From the NCBI GenBank assembly GCA_965650335.1, contig CBFGOI010000009.1:1-64000 (forward strand): a DNA stretch of 64,000 nucleotides. Direction: 5' to 3'. The position numbers and the translations under genes are program-made. Numbering within the stretch: the first letter of the stretch is position 1; each line of letters opens with the position of its first letter. Origin of the DNA: Paradesertivirga sp965650335. Lineage in GTDB: Bacteria; Bacteroidota; Bacteroidia; Sphingobacteriales; Sphingobacteriaceae. Under the pieces are notes generated by a model. The model made no database searches. It had not been told where the DNA came from and worked only from the letters and a program-made list of their open reading frames with translations. This document shows positions 44,654-53,771 of the stretch, piece after piece.

Positions 44654-46789
44654 ATGAAGAAATTCAACATGATAAAGTATATAGCAATTGTTTGTCTTTT
44701 TTTAAGCTCCGGACTTAGTGCGCAAACCATTAAAGAATCAATGAAGCCGGCAGTTAAAAAGGGGGGATTTAAGATGGAGGGATTTATTCTTTGGTGCCCC
44801 TCTGTTATTAAGGTTGGCAAAACGTATCACATGTTTGCTTCCCGCTGGCCCGAAAAATACGGACTGGGCGGCTGGACGAAATATTCTGAAGTAGTGCGGG
44901 CAACATCTGATAATCTCTTTGGCCCTTATAAGTTTCAGGAAGTAATTATTCAGAAGCGGGAAGGCTTTTGGGATAATGACAGGGCGCACAATCCGAAAAT
45001 TGTAAAGGCTGGGAATATGTTTGTGCTTTATTATATTTCTTCTGCTAATGAAACCGGTTATGCTTACAGCAAATCGATAACAGGGCCCTGGACACGGATT
45101 GATGCACTTGCAATGCCTTTTTCTAATCCTGCCCCGCTGGTTAAAAAGGATGGAAGTATTTATGTATTTGGCCGTAAATCAATTAATGATATCAGGATCG
45201 CGCAAGGGTATACAGCACCTGCTTTCAACGCTAAATACACACTTTTAAATTCGGGCAAAAACCTGTTACCTGGAAATAATCAACTGGAAGATCCAACCAT
45301 TTGGTGGACTTCCAACCAATATAATGTTATACTAAGCGATTTCCGCGGAGATCTGACCGGAACAGGCAAAAATGGCGCACAATATTATTCCATTGATGGG
45401 ATAAATTATAAACCGGTTTCCAGAGAATCAGTTTACACCAAGACTGTTAACTATGACGATGGATCTTCTTATACCTTCAGGCGCCGGGAACGTCCTTTTG
45501 TATATGTAAATGAGAAAGGCGCGGTTACTGCTTTTTTCACATCATGTCTTACTCAGGATGCGAACGGGCATGAACAGTCGTGGATCGAGGTTCAACCCGT
45601 GGATAATTACGTGCCCAAAGAGTTTCAAAAGAACCCTTCCGGCCTATCGTACTCGCAATTATGGGGAGAAAATGGAGAGAAATGGGATAGCACAAGAATT
45701 CCTGATTTTACCAACGCCGGCTATAAAGGCGGTAAAGTAAAAATACCTGTTTTTCCAGTTGGAGTAAATGTTGTTGATTATGGGGCAGTAGGAGATGGTA
45801 TTACTGATAATACTGCCGCATTTAAAAAAGCTATTGCAAAATGCGGCAGTAACCAGGCAGTATATGTGCCTGCCGGTACTTACCTTATAAAAGATACGCT
45901 TCAAATAAAGAAAGGTGGGATTAGCATTAGAGGCGATAAAAAGAAACCTTCAATAATTTACTTTGAAAAAGGCATAGAAGAGCTTTACCCAAATTATAAT
46001 ATTCAAAATAAAAATCAAACGGCCTGGTCATGGAGCGGGGCTATGATTTTATTTTCAGGAAACAGTAGTGATGTCGGGATAGAGGATATTACTGTAATGT
46101 TCCCGGACAATCCGTGGACCAAGCATGATTTTCATGAAAAAGGATACAATGGCGTTGGCTTTGGCGATGGCGTGCATGACGGCTGGCTAAGAAACGTTAC
46201 CATTACGGGTTCTGACCTTGGAATTTGGATTGCACGCAAAGCACATCATATTACAGCAGAAAATTGGACGCTCGACTTTGGGCCGCTACGCAAAACAGGA
46301 AAAATAAATGGCCATCATGGTGTAAATATTTATGGCGGGTATAATCTCTTACAGAACTTTACTCTAAAAGGGAAATTTCAGCACGACCTTTCGGTAGAAA
46401 GTGCAAACAGTATATACAATGTTTTTAGTAGTGGCGAAGGTGAAGATATTTGTATCGATCATCATAATCATGCACAATCGCATAATCTGTTTACTGATAT
46501 CAATGCCGGACTTGGTTCCAGAATCTATGCGTCGGGCGGAAATGATACTCCAAGAGGAATCTGTACTTATGAAACATTTTGGAATATTATTTCTCAAAAC
46601 CCTATGGTTTATTGCAATCAGTTTGATACAAACGATGCACATTCAAAAAATAATATCACCGTTGCGATTAATACTAACCTGCCGTCGGTATTCAAAGATG
46701 TTTATAGCAACTGGTTTGAATCTATAGCACCTTCGAAAATTTATCCGGCAAACCTCTATAAGGCGCAAATGCTTTTAAAAATTGAATGA
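44654..46789 (+). CDS. Fusion of beta-propeller glycosidase-like domain and pectate-lyase-type beta-helix
   Basis: The protein has 711 residues with signal peptide (GLSAQ). Residues 30-330 look like a GH43/GH117-type five-bladed beta-propeller: LWCPSVIKVGKTYHMFASRW, DRAHNPKIVKAGNMFVLYYI, NQLEDPTIWWTSNQYNVILS. From about 370 a pectate-lyase_3-like beta-helix begins (VNVVDYGAVGDGITDNTAAF) and runs to the end. Acidic residues in the propeller (LEDPTIW Asp and the DRAHNP Asp) could be catalytic. The two folds are usually separate proteins; the fusion suggests sequential attack on one substrate. Confidence 0.82.
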   Translation: MKKFNMIKYIAIVCLFLSSGLSAQTIKESMKPAVKKGGFKMEGFILWCPSVIKVGKTYHMFASRWPEKYGLGGWTKYSEVVRATSDNLFGPYKFQEVIIQKREGFWDNDRAHNPKIVKAGNMFVLYYISSANETGYAYSKSITGPWTRIDALAMPFSNPAPLVKKDGSIYVFGRKSINDIRIAQGYTAPAFNAKYTLLNSGKNLLPGNNQLEDPTIWWTSNQYNVILSDFRGDLTGTGKNGAQYYSIDGINYKPVSRESVYTKTVNYDDGSSYTFRRRERPFVYVNEKGAVTAFFTSCLTQDANGHEQSWIEVQPVDNYVPKEFQKNPSGLSYSQLWGENGEKWDSTRIPDFTNAGYKGGKVKIPVFPVGVNVVDYGAVGDGITDNTAAFKKAIAKCGSNQAVYVPAGTYLIKDTLQIKKGGISIRGDKKKPSIIYFEKGIEELYPNYNIQNKNQTAWSWSGAMILFSGNSSDVGIEDITVMFPDNPWTKHDFHEKGYNGVGFGDGVHDGWLRNVTITGSDLGIWIARKAHHITAENWTLDFGPLRKTGKINGHHGVNIYGGYNLLQNFTLKGKFQHDLSVESANSIYNVFSSGEGEDICIDHHNHAQSHNLFTDINAGLGSRIYASGGNDTPRGICTYETFWNIISQNPMVYCNQFDTNDAHSKNNITVAINTNLPSVFKDVYSNWFESIAPSKIYPANLYKAQMLLKIE

Positions 46790-46840
46790 GCATGAACTTA
46801 AAAAAGTTGCATCGCTAATAAAATAATAATTTATACACGG

Positions 46841-49210
46841 ATGAAAGCTCTTGTTTTATTCCTCGTTTTTGCTTTCTTAAGCCCTGTTTTACGGGCTGCC
46901 GATTTTTATATATCTCCTTCAGGAAATGATAACAATAATGGAACGCTTCACCATCCTTTTGCAACATTGGAGCGTGCGAAACAAGAAATAATAAAAGCTA
47001 AGAAACTAAAACCAGTAACTTTTTATCTTAGAAAAGGTACGTATTATTTACCTCAAACATTAGTGTTTACTTCCCTTTATTCAGGTAGTAGCCAGGCCCC
47101 GGTCACTTTTATGCCGTATGGCGATGAAACGCCGGTAATGAGCGGAGGAATAGCTCTCCGTTTAAATTGGAAGCCTTTCAGGAATGGAATAATGATGGCG
47201 GTGGTGCCAAAAGAATTCGCTACTGATCAATTTTTTGTAAACGGGAAACGCCAAAATATGGCACGATACCCTAATTATAACCCCGATGCGCAATACTATA
47301 ACGGCTTTGCCGCAGATGCGTTCAGCAAAGAAAGGGCTAAACGGTGGAATAATCCTGTGGGAGGATATATTCATGCCATGCATAAAGCGATGTGGGGTGA
47401 TTATCATTACAGGATAACAGGGAAAGATACGGCTGGAAATGTTACCTATATTGGAGGATGGCAGAATAACCGGCAGATGGGAATGCATCCCGAACGCAGA
47501 TATGTAGAAAATATTTTTGAAGAAGTTGATGCACCCGGAGAATGGTATCTGGACAAGAAAAGTCATATTTTATATTTTTATCCTCCTCAAAATATCAATC
47601 TTAAAAATTCGCTTATCGAAGCTGTTCGTCTGAACCATTTAATAGAATTTAATGGTTCAGAAAAGAAACCTGTAAAGTATATTGCTTTTCAAGGCATTAC
47701 CTTCAAGCACTCCAAACGTACTTTTATGGAGAATAAAGAACCCTTGTTGCGCAGCGACTGGACTACCTATCGTGGAGGGATGATCTTTTTTAATGGGGCA
47801 GAAAACTGTGCAATTAAAGATTGTTTTATTGATCAGGCTGGTGGAAATGCCGTGTTTATTAATAATTATAACAGGCATATCACTATCTCAGGTTGTCATA
47901 TCTTTAAAACGGGAGCTAGCGGCATTGCATTTATCGGTGATCCGAAAGCGGTAAGAAGCCCGCTTTTTGAATATAACCAGGTTCGGGATCTAAAAGATAT
48001 AGATAAAACACCTGGCCCGAAAAGCTCCAATTATCCGTCTGATTGCCTGGTGGAAGATTGTCTTATTAATGAAACAGGTCGCATAGAGAAGCAAACCGCA
48101 GGTGTACAGATAGAAATGTCGCAAAATATTACGGTTAGACATTGTTCAATCTATGATGTGCCCCGTGCTGGTATTAATATAGGCAGCGGTGAATGGGGCG
48201 GGCATATAATTGAATGGAACGATGTTTTTGATACTGTTGAAGAAACCGGTGATCACGGTTCATTCAATGCCTGGGGCAGAGACCGGTTCTGGCGGCCCAA
48301 ACGTCCTGAAGTAAATAATTGGGTAAAAGAAGTTCCTCAGCTTCCATTTCTGGATGCGGTTAAAACGACAATTATTCGTAACAATCGCTTCAGATGTGAT
48401 CATGGCTGGGACATTGATTTGGATGATGGATCTTCAAATTATCTCATACGGAATAATCTATGTTTAAATGGCGGCATTAAAAACCGGGAGGGCTATAATA
48501 GAACGGTCGAGAATAATATTACAGTTAACAATTCTTTTCATCCTCATGTATGGTATGAAAACAGCGGCGATGTTTTCCAGAGCAATATTATTTTTACTTC
48601 ATATAAGCCGGTGGGTATGCCCAAAATATGGGGCCGACAAATAGATTATAATTTTCTTCACCGGCCAGCCGAGGCTTTAAAACAAGCTCCAGAAATTAAG
48701 AACCAAAGCGGTCAGGATCAGCATTCTCTAACCGGTGATGCCTTATTTAATAATACTTTAGAAGGCGATTATCGTGTGAAGGAAAATTCACCCGTACTTA
48801 ATCTCGGATTTATAAATTTCCCTATGGATAAATTTGGGGTGCAAAAAAGTGCCTTAAAGAAAATAGCCCGAACTCCGCCAATGTCTAAACCAGCTCCAGT
48901 ATCTACAATTCCTGGGCGTAGTAATACTATTTACTCCTGGTTGGGGGCAAGCGTCCGGAATATTGCAGGAGACGGCGAAGTATCAGCTTACGGCTTACCC
49001 GGAGAAGCCGGGGTTTTAGTGCTGGATGTGCCGCATGGAAGCTCTTTAATAAAGAGTGGTATAGAAAAAGATGATGTTATTGTTTCTTGTAATTTAAAGG
49101 AGATAAAGAATGTTAGCGAATTATTAAACAGTCAAACGGCTTCTCAAGGAATGAAGATGAAAGTAGGAATAATTAGAAATCAGAAATTGTTGTTTTATGA
49201 GATAAATTAA
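46841..49210 (+). CDS. GH141-like right-handed beta-helix enzyme with C-terminal PDZ domain
   Basis: The protein has 789 residues with signal peptide (PVLRAA). It opens FYISPSGNDNNNGTLHHPFA, then TLERAKQEIIKAKK, YLRKGTYYLPQTL and VMSGGIALRLNWKPF, the N-terminal pattern of GH141 and related beta-helix enzymes (GH141 includes an RG-II alpha-L-fucosidase and xylanases). Central rungs include GWDIDLDDGSSNYLIRNN. From about 705 a PDZ domain follows: GEAGVLVLDVPHGSSLIKSG, IEKDDVIVSCNLKEIKNVSE. A PDZ on a glycosidase is unusual and may tether it to a protein partner. The GH141 call rests on the N-terminal pattern only. Confidence 0.75.
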   Translation: MKALVLFLVFAFLSPVLRAADFYISPSGNDNNNGTLHHPFATLERAKQEIIKAKKLKPVTFYLRKGTYYLPQTLVFTSLYSGSSQAPVTFMPYGDETPVMSGGIALRLNWKPFRNGIMMAVVPKEFATDQFFVNGKRQNMARYPNYNPDAQYYNGFAADAFSKERAKRWNNPVGGYIHAMHKAMWGDYHYRITGKDTAGNVTYIGGWQNNRQMGMHPERRYVENIFEEVDAPGEWYLDKKSHILYFYPPQNINLKNSLIEAVRLNHLIEFNGSEKKPVKYIAFQGITFKHSKRTFMENKEPLLRSDWTTYRGGMIFFNGAENCAIKDCFIDQAGGNAVFINNYNRHITISGCHIFKTGASGIAFIGDPKAVRSPLFEYNQVRDLKDIDKTPGPKSSNYPSDCLVEDCLINETGRIEKQTAGVQIEMSQNITVRHCSIYDVPRAGINIGSGEWGGHIIEWNDVFDTVEETGDHGSFNAWGRDRFWRPKRPEVNNWVKEVPQLPFLDAVKTTIIRNNRFRCDHGWDIDLDDGSSNYLIRNNLCLNGGIKNREGYNRTVENNITVNNSFHPHVWYENSGDVFQSNIIFTSYKPVGMPKIWGRQIDYNFLHRPAEALKQAPEIKNQSGQDQHSLTGDALFNNTLEGDYRVKENSPVLNLGFINFPMDKFGVQKSALKKIARTPPMSKPAPVSTIPGRSNTIYSWLGASVRNIAGDGEVSAYGLPGEAGVLVLDVPHGSSLIKSGIEKDDVIVSCNLKEIKNVSELLNSQTASQGMKMKVGIIRNQKLLFYEIN

Positions 49211-49287
49211 CATATTTCAGAGCAGTAAATAATGACTCTTCTAGTTTTGCCAGATTAAAATTAATAACTTTTTAATTAATGTAGTTT

Positions 49288-49755
49288 ATGAAATTGTATA
49301 TAACAATTGTACTTGTAGCCATACTCGCCGCAGGATGCAAAAAAGAATCCGAATTGGCTAAATTTAATGAGAGCATACAGGGAAGCTGGACTTTGCAATC
49401 TAATAAGCTCGAATACTACAACAGCAGCAATGAAAAACAATACGAAGAAGTGTTAAGCGGACAAGGATCATTTAAAGAAATCACTTTCGCCCAGAATTTA
49501 ATGGCAAGTATCAAAACCTACGATGATACAAACATTAACTCAAAATACGACATTATTAATAATGACGGGAGTAAGTATATAGAGTTTAATGATGCAATGG
49601 TTTTTGACGCACAATATTTCCAGATTGTATCAGCCTCGGAGTCTGCAATGACCTGGAAAATTAAATTTAATAGTATACAATATGAAGATACCCAAACTGG
49701 AGAGGCTGTGATAGCCCCTTTTGCTATATTGACTTTGCAATTGATAAAAAAATAA
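49288..49755 (+). CDS. Small lipoprotein, lipocalin-like
   Basis: The protein has 155 residues with lipobox LAAGC (Cys17) and a Lys-Lys-Glu after it. The mature part has the beta-strand spacing of lipocalin-like domains: IQGSWTLQSNKLEYY, QGSFKEITFAQNLMAS, MTWKIKFNSIQYED, FAILTLQLIKK. It carries no catalytic motif. Its place between PUL enzymes suggests an accessory surface or periplasmic role, possibly binding. It is alone, followed by a 341-base gap. Confidence 0.7.
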   Translation: MKLYITIVLVAILAAGCKKESELAKFNESIQGSWTLQSNKLEYYNSSNEKQYEEVLSGQGSFKEITFAQNLMASIKTYDDTNINSKYDIINNDGSKYIEFNDAMVFDAQYFQIVSASESAMTWKIKFNSIQYEDTQTGEAVIAPFAILTLQLIKK

Positions 49756-50096
49756 CCAAATAGTTTTGTGGCCATTCCTACGCTGGCAGAATTGTAATCT
49801 GAGACATTTGAACCTATTATCGTATTACGATTGCCGGTGATTCGGCACGATTCGAGTGGGGCCGAACCGCGTCGAATTTTAATGCGGATTTTATACACCA
49901 TTTATGCGGTTTACTATATCTCAACTTGACAAGCATATTGAACAATTAGTAAATAGCGTTTAACTTTTGACCAATATAGAAGGTACCTTAGTATACCATA
50001 ACCATAAAAAATATATAACTATTAAACGCTTTACTGGGTTAATTTTGACTGCCGAATTTTGGCAGCCAGGCCATATATTTTAAATCAATTTAATAA
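49756..50096. other. 341-base intergenic region with small hairpins
   Basis: No gene is visible. Hairpins are ATCGTATTACGAT (49819-49831), TTCGGC/GCCGAA (49841-49846 and 49861-49866) and CTGCC/GGCAG (50049-50053 and 50061-50065). The last lies in the likely 5' leader of the GH28-like gene at 50097. None has a T-run, so they are not clear terminators; a promoter for the downstream gene is expected here. Confidence 0.4.
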
Positions 50097-51836
50097 ATGA
50101 AGAGAGTATCTGATAAGCTTCAGCATAATGAAAATCCTGGAGAAAGTATTGATTTATCACGCCGACAATGGTTAGGACGGGTATCTGTTCCTGCATTAGT
50201 AGCAGTGGGTGCAAGTTTTGTTGGTACACCTGCAGTTGCAGCTAACGTCTTAAGCTCCATTCCTTCAGATGAAGCAATGTTTGGAGCAAATGTCTATAAT
50301 ATTCGAAGCTTTGGAGCCAAGGGAGATGGCAAATCCTTAGATTCAAAGGCTGTACAGAATGCTATTGATACCTGCAATAAAGAAAGAGGTGGAATCGTAT
50401 TAGTGCCGGCGGGAGATTTTGTAATAGGTACATTAGAACTAAAAAGTAACGTAACACTTCACCTTTCCAGCCAGGGACGTTTGTTAGGAAGCCCTGATAA
50501 GAATGATTATTATGCCGGAAAAGGAATTCCTGCTGGTAATGGTAATATCGTGTTGCTTTTTGCTGCAAATGCGGATAATATATCAATTGAAGGCCGTGGG
50601 ACAATTGATGGAAACGGAACTGCTTTTTACACCGGGCAAGGAGATAACACAGGACCCAATTCACCAGGCGGCGGTTACTTCGACCGGCCGCATCTTGTAA
50701 TCTTTTACAAATGTAATAACCTGCTTTTACGCGATTCATTCTTTACAAGGAGTGCTTATCATTGTTTTCGGATTTTACAGTGTGAACAGGTAAACATAGA
50801 CGGTGTTCGTATCTATAATCGTGTAAATAAAAACAATGATGGTTTTCACTTCAACAGTTGTAAATATGTTCATATTACGAATTGCGATGTAAGATGCCAG
50901 GATGATGCCTGCGCTTTATTTGGGAGCAACCAGTTTGTAACGGTTACTAATTGCTCGTTCAGTACCCGATGGTCGATTTTTCGTTTTGGTGGAGGAGAGG
51001 CACAAAATATTGCAGTTTCTAATTGCCTTATCTACGAAACTTACGGTTGCCCAATTAAAATCAGCTCGGGAAGGGCCCGCCTGGAGAATCTGTCGTTTTC
51101 AAATATTATCATGAGAAATGTTACCGGACCAATAGGTATTGGTTTTAGTGGGAGCTCAAACAATAATAGCGGCAGCACCAACAATGCACCAGAACAGGCT
51201 TCTTTCGTAAGAAATATATCTTTTAATGGAATACGGGCGACTGTAGTGCCTTTTCCAGTAAACCATCCGGATATTCCATTTGATGTTAAAATGTATCCTG
51301 GCGAACAGTTTAGTTGTATTACCCTAAATGCATTAGGTGATAATTTCATAGAAAATATCAGTTTTACTGATGTACATGTAACTTATGCTGGCGGTGGTTC
51401 AAAAGAATTAGCTGCCAAGCATGAAATTCCTCAAACCGCCCGTGAATATTTTACTGTTTGGGATCCTGAACCTTCTGGTCCGCCAGCCTATGGAATGTAC
51501 GCCCGCAATGTGAAGGGACTTACAATGCAAAATGTACGTTTTGAGTATGAAAATCAGGAAGCAAGGCCAGCAATTATATTTGATAATGTTCATGATGCTG
51601 CAATTACTAATCTTAGTGTACAGGGGAGTGTTCTCGCAGAATCTACAATACGAATGGTTAGTAGCAGTGATGTTTTTTTAGGCAGCACCCGACTGTTAAG
51701 TCCTGCACAATCTTTCATTAAAATAGAGGGCGAAAGTGTGGGAATAACAATAGACGGAGGGGATTTACAAAAAGCTGAAAAACCTGTTGTATATGGCTCC
51801 GGAGCTAGTCAAAAGTCGGTTAGGTTTCGGGTATAA
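50097..51836 (+). CDS. GH28-like beta-helix enzyme with twin-arginine signal
   Basis: The protein has 579 residues. The N-terminus has an SRRQWLG motif (R22, R23) before a hydrophobic stretch (VPALVAVGASFVGTPAVAA), so export by the Tat pathway is predicted. All other enzymes in the cluster use Sec signals. The catalytic body follows GH28: YNIRSFGAKGDGKSLDSKAV, NNDGFHFNSCKYV, CQDDACALFG with the Asp pair. The usual GHG block is STRWSIFRFGGG, so the active site is modified. The C-terminal tail ends KSVRFRV. Tat export suggests folding in the cytoplasm, perhaps with a cofactor or calcium. It is convergent with the cytochrome c operon. Confidence 0.82.
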   Translation: MKRVSDKLQHNENPGESIDLSRRQWLGRVSVPALVAVGASFVGTPAVAANVLSSIPSDEAMFGANVYNIRSFGAKGDGKSLDSKAVQNAIDTCNKERGGIVLVPAGDFVIGTLELKSNVTLHLSSQGRLLGSPDKNDYYAGKGIPAGNGNIVLLFAANADNISIEGRGTIDGNGTAFYTGQGDNTGPNSPGGGYFDRPHLVIFYKCNNLLLRDSFFTRSAYHCFRILQCEQVNIDGVRIYNRVNKNNDGFHFNSCKYVHITNCDVRCQDDACALFGSNQFVTVTNCSFSTRWSIFRFGGGEAQNIAVSNCLIYETYGCPIKISSGRARLENLSFSNIIMRNVTGPIGIGFSGSSNNNSGSTNNAPEQASFVRNISFNGIRATVVPFPVNHPDIPFDVKMYPGEQFSCITLNALGDNFIENISFTDVHVTYAGGGSKELAAKHEIPQTAREYFTVWDPEPSGPPAYGMYARNVKGLTMQNVRFEYENQEARPAIIFDNVHDAAITNLSVQGSVLAESTIRMVSSSDVFLGSTRLLSPAQSFIKIEGESVGITIDGGDLQKAEKPVVYGSGASQKSVRFRV

Positions 51837-51920
51837 TAGCAATGATATTGATTTTCTCTTCTTGTAACCACAGTAGGATTACTCCTGCCTCACCATTGGT
51901 TACAATTTTTGGTTTTTAGT

Positions 51921-51944
51921 GCGGCAAATTTGCCGTGCCTTTTT
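51921..51944 (+). terminator. Terminator after the Tat-type GH28-like gene
   Basis: The core palindrome GGCAAATTTGCC (51923-51934) with flanking GC bases is followed by CTTTTT (51939-51944). It lies about 85 bases after the stop codon at 51836. Confidence 0.6.
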
Positions 51945-51966
51945 GTAAACTTATTCAAAGGATGAA

Positions 51967-51989
51967 CAAGAATCGGCGGGCGATTCTTG
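51967..51989. terminator. Strong hairpin between convergent genes
   Basis: CAAGAATCG (51967-51975), loop GCGGG, CGATTCTTG (51981-51989) form a perfect 9-bp stem. No long T-run follows on either strand (TTATAG on plus), so termination efficiency is uncertain. It lies 25 bases beyond the cytochrome c stop. Confidence 0.5.
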
Positions 51990-52013
51990 TTATAGTCACA
52001 GATCATCAATTTT

Positions 52014-52454
52014 TTACTTACTATTTCTTACTGTTTTTACCTGCGATGGCGTAATAATACTTGCCTTATTCTGAAAATTGTTTCTTACATAAGATAACAC
52101 ATCTGCTATCTGCACATCAGTTAAGAATGGCAGAGGTGGCATCGGATTTGAATACACTTCACCATCAATTTCCACCCCTTTATTAAAACCCTTCAGGACA
52201 ATATTAATCAGGCGGATTTTATCTCCAAGTACATACTCGGTTTTAATTAATGGAGGGTTTAAGCCAGTTACACCACCTCCGTCAGCTTGATGGCAAGACA
52301 AACAATATTGACCATAAATATTTTTTCCTCTTAGAATTGAAGCTTTTGGGGTAGTTGCTGCTGTCGCAGTTTTTGTGGTATTCGTTTTTGTTTGAGCTGA
52401 AACATTAAACGCAAATGGAATAATAAAAGCTATTATGCAGATTGATTTTTTCAT
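52014..52454 (-). CDS. Periplasmic monohaem cytochrome c
   Basis: The protein has 146 residues with signal peptide ending NVSAQ. Haem motif CLSCH (C51, C54, H55) and a probable axial Met105 (SNPMPPLPF). Pro-rich strand and helix DVQIADVLSYVRNN at the end are typical of class I cytochrome c. It is the last gene of a minus-strand operon, 3 bases after the PQQ-type dehydrogenase. It probably accepts electrons from that enzyme and passes them to the respiratory chain. Confidence 0.9.
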   Translation of the reverse strand: MKKSICIIAFIIPFAFNVSAQTKTNTTKTATAATTPKASILRGKNIYGQYCLSCHQADGGGVTGLNPPLIKTEYVLGDKIRLINIVLKGFNKGVEIDGEVYSNPMPPLPFLTDVQIADVLSYVRNNFQNKASIITPSQVKTVRNSK

Positions 52455-52457
52455 TTT

Positions 52458-53750
52458 TTATTTGTTGTAGGTTATCTTATAAATCGTGCCTTTTACATCG
52501 TCTGAGACGTAAAGTGATCCATCTGGCCCGAGGGCGAGTCCACAAGGGCGATGTTGAGCTTCTCTTGGCGACATAACTGCATCAACTCCAGAAAATCCAT
52601 CTGCAAATACTTCCCATTCACCTGCTGGCTTTCCATTTTTAAATGGAACAAAAGCTACGAAATATCCCTCTTGTTTTTCGGGAGAGCGATTCCATGAGCC
52701 ATGGAACGCTATAAAAGCACCATTTTTATACTTTTCAGGAAATTGGCTGCCAGTATACAAAAGCAATCCATTGGGTGCCATATGCCCCGGGAAAGCAACA
52801 ACAGGATCTATAAATTCTTTATTTCCTTCTTTTTTTCCATCTCCGACATATTCAGGAGCAAGTATTTTTTTCTTTTGCAGATGATCATAATAGATATAAG
52901 GCCAGCCTGCATTATCACCTTTCTTGATCATATACATTGCTTCTGAGGGCAATTCTGCCGATTGTTGGGGGGTGTAAAGCTCAGGCCAGGAAGAATTAAG
53001 ATTGTCTCTTCCATGCTGCATCACATATAGAGTATTGTTCTCCACGTTCCAGTCTAAACCCATTACATTTCGTAAACCTGTGGCATAACGTTCACCTTCA
53101 CCGTAAGACTGATTTAGTTTATTTGCGTTGAATCGCCAGATGCCACCTGCAGAATCTAAGATGGGACAGTTTGGAATTCCTTTAGAATTCAGCCCTCGGT
53201 CTTGTTCCTGGCAGGAATTCGAATAGGCTCCAATATTTACATAAATATTGTCGTCGTTATCTAATACAATTGATTTCGTTTGATGCTGCCGGCCAGCTTT
53301 TAAGCCTGTTATAATCTTCTCGGGATTTATAGAGTCAATCACGTGTTCGTTATCATCCAGTTTATAACGATAAACTTCCTGATCGGAAGAAGCATATAGA
53401 TAGCCATTTTTTATGGTGATACCCGTGCCCGCGAAATTTCCAAAGCTGGATTTTATGGTAAATTTTCCATCTTTATCATTGTCTTCTAAAAGAAGAATCC
53501 CTTTGCCATTAAGCAAACGTTGCATTTTAACATAAATCTCTCCGTGCTTTGTTAAAACCAAATGTCTTGGGCGGCCAGTGTTTTCTATTACTTTGCTTGC
53601 TCCAAATCCTTCAGGGAGCTTTAAACCTGCATTGTCTGGATCAGATACAGGCTTTGGGAATTGTGTGCTTTGGTTTTGGGCATCACTATTTAACGGATGA
53701 AAGCTTAAGGCCCCGGCAATCACAACTGAAAAAAGGATTGATCTTTTCAT
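52458..53750 (-). CDS. PQQ-dependent sugar dehydrogenase-like (sorbosone/glucose DH family) beta-propeller
   Basis: The protein has 430 residues with a signal peptide (SFHPLNSDAQ). It is a six-bladed propeller of the soluble GDH/sorbosone dehydrogenase family: LPEGFGASKVIENTGRPRHL, SIVLDNDDNIYVNIGAYSNS, YATGLRNVMGLDWNVENNTL, GDNAGWPYIYYD, HGSWNRSPEKQEGYFVAF, ALGPDGSLYVSDDVKGTIYK. Conserved Arg in ATGLRN and His in FHGSWNR fit PQQ/calcium sites of the family. It is expected to oxidise aldoses to lactones in the periplasm with cytochrome c as acceptor. PQQ biosynthesis genes are not in this window. Its presence in the CAZyme cluster suggests direct oxidation of released sugars. Confidence 0.87.
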   Translation of the reverse strand: MKRSILFSVVIAGALSFHPLNSDAQNQSTQFPKPVSDPDNAGLKLPEGFGASKVIENTGRPRHLVLTKHGEIYVKMQRLLNGKGILLLEDNDKDGKFTIKSSFGNFAGTGITIKNGYLYASSDQEVYRYKLDDNEHVIDSINPEKIITGLKAGRQHQTKSIVLDNDDNIYVNIGAYSNSCQEQDRGLNSKGIPNCPILDSAGGIWRFNANKLNQSYGEGERYATGLRNVMGLDWNVENNTLYVMQHGRDNLNSSWPELYTPQQSAELPSEAMYMIKKGDNAGWPYIYYDHLQKKKILAPEYVGDGKKEGNKEFIDPVVAFPGHMAPNGLLLYTGSQFPEKYKNGAFIAFHGSWNRSPEKQEGYFVAFVPFKNGKPAGEWEVFADGFSGVDAVMSPREAQHRPCGLALGPDGSLYVSDDVKGTIYKITYNK

Positions 53751-53771
53751 AATACTTTAAAATAATCGGAT

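Noticed and set aside
47162..47566. 134-codon antisense frame within the beta-helix/PDZ gene
   Set aside because: Overlaps the strongly supported sense gene fully and shows no domain.
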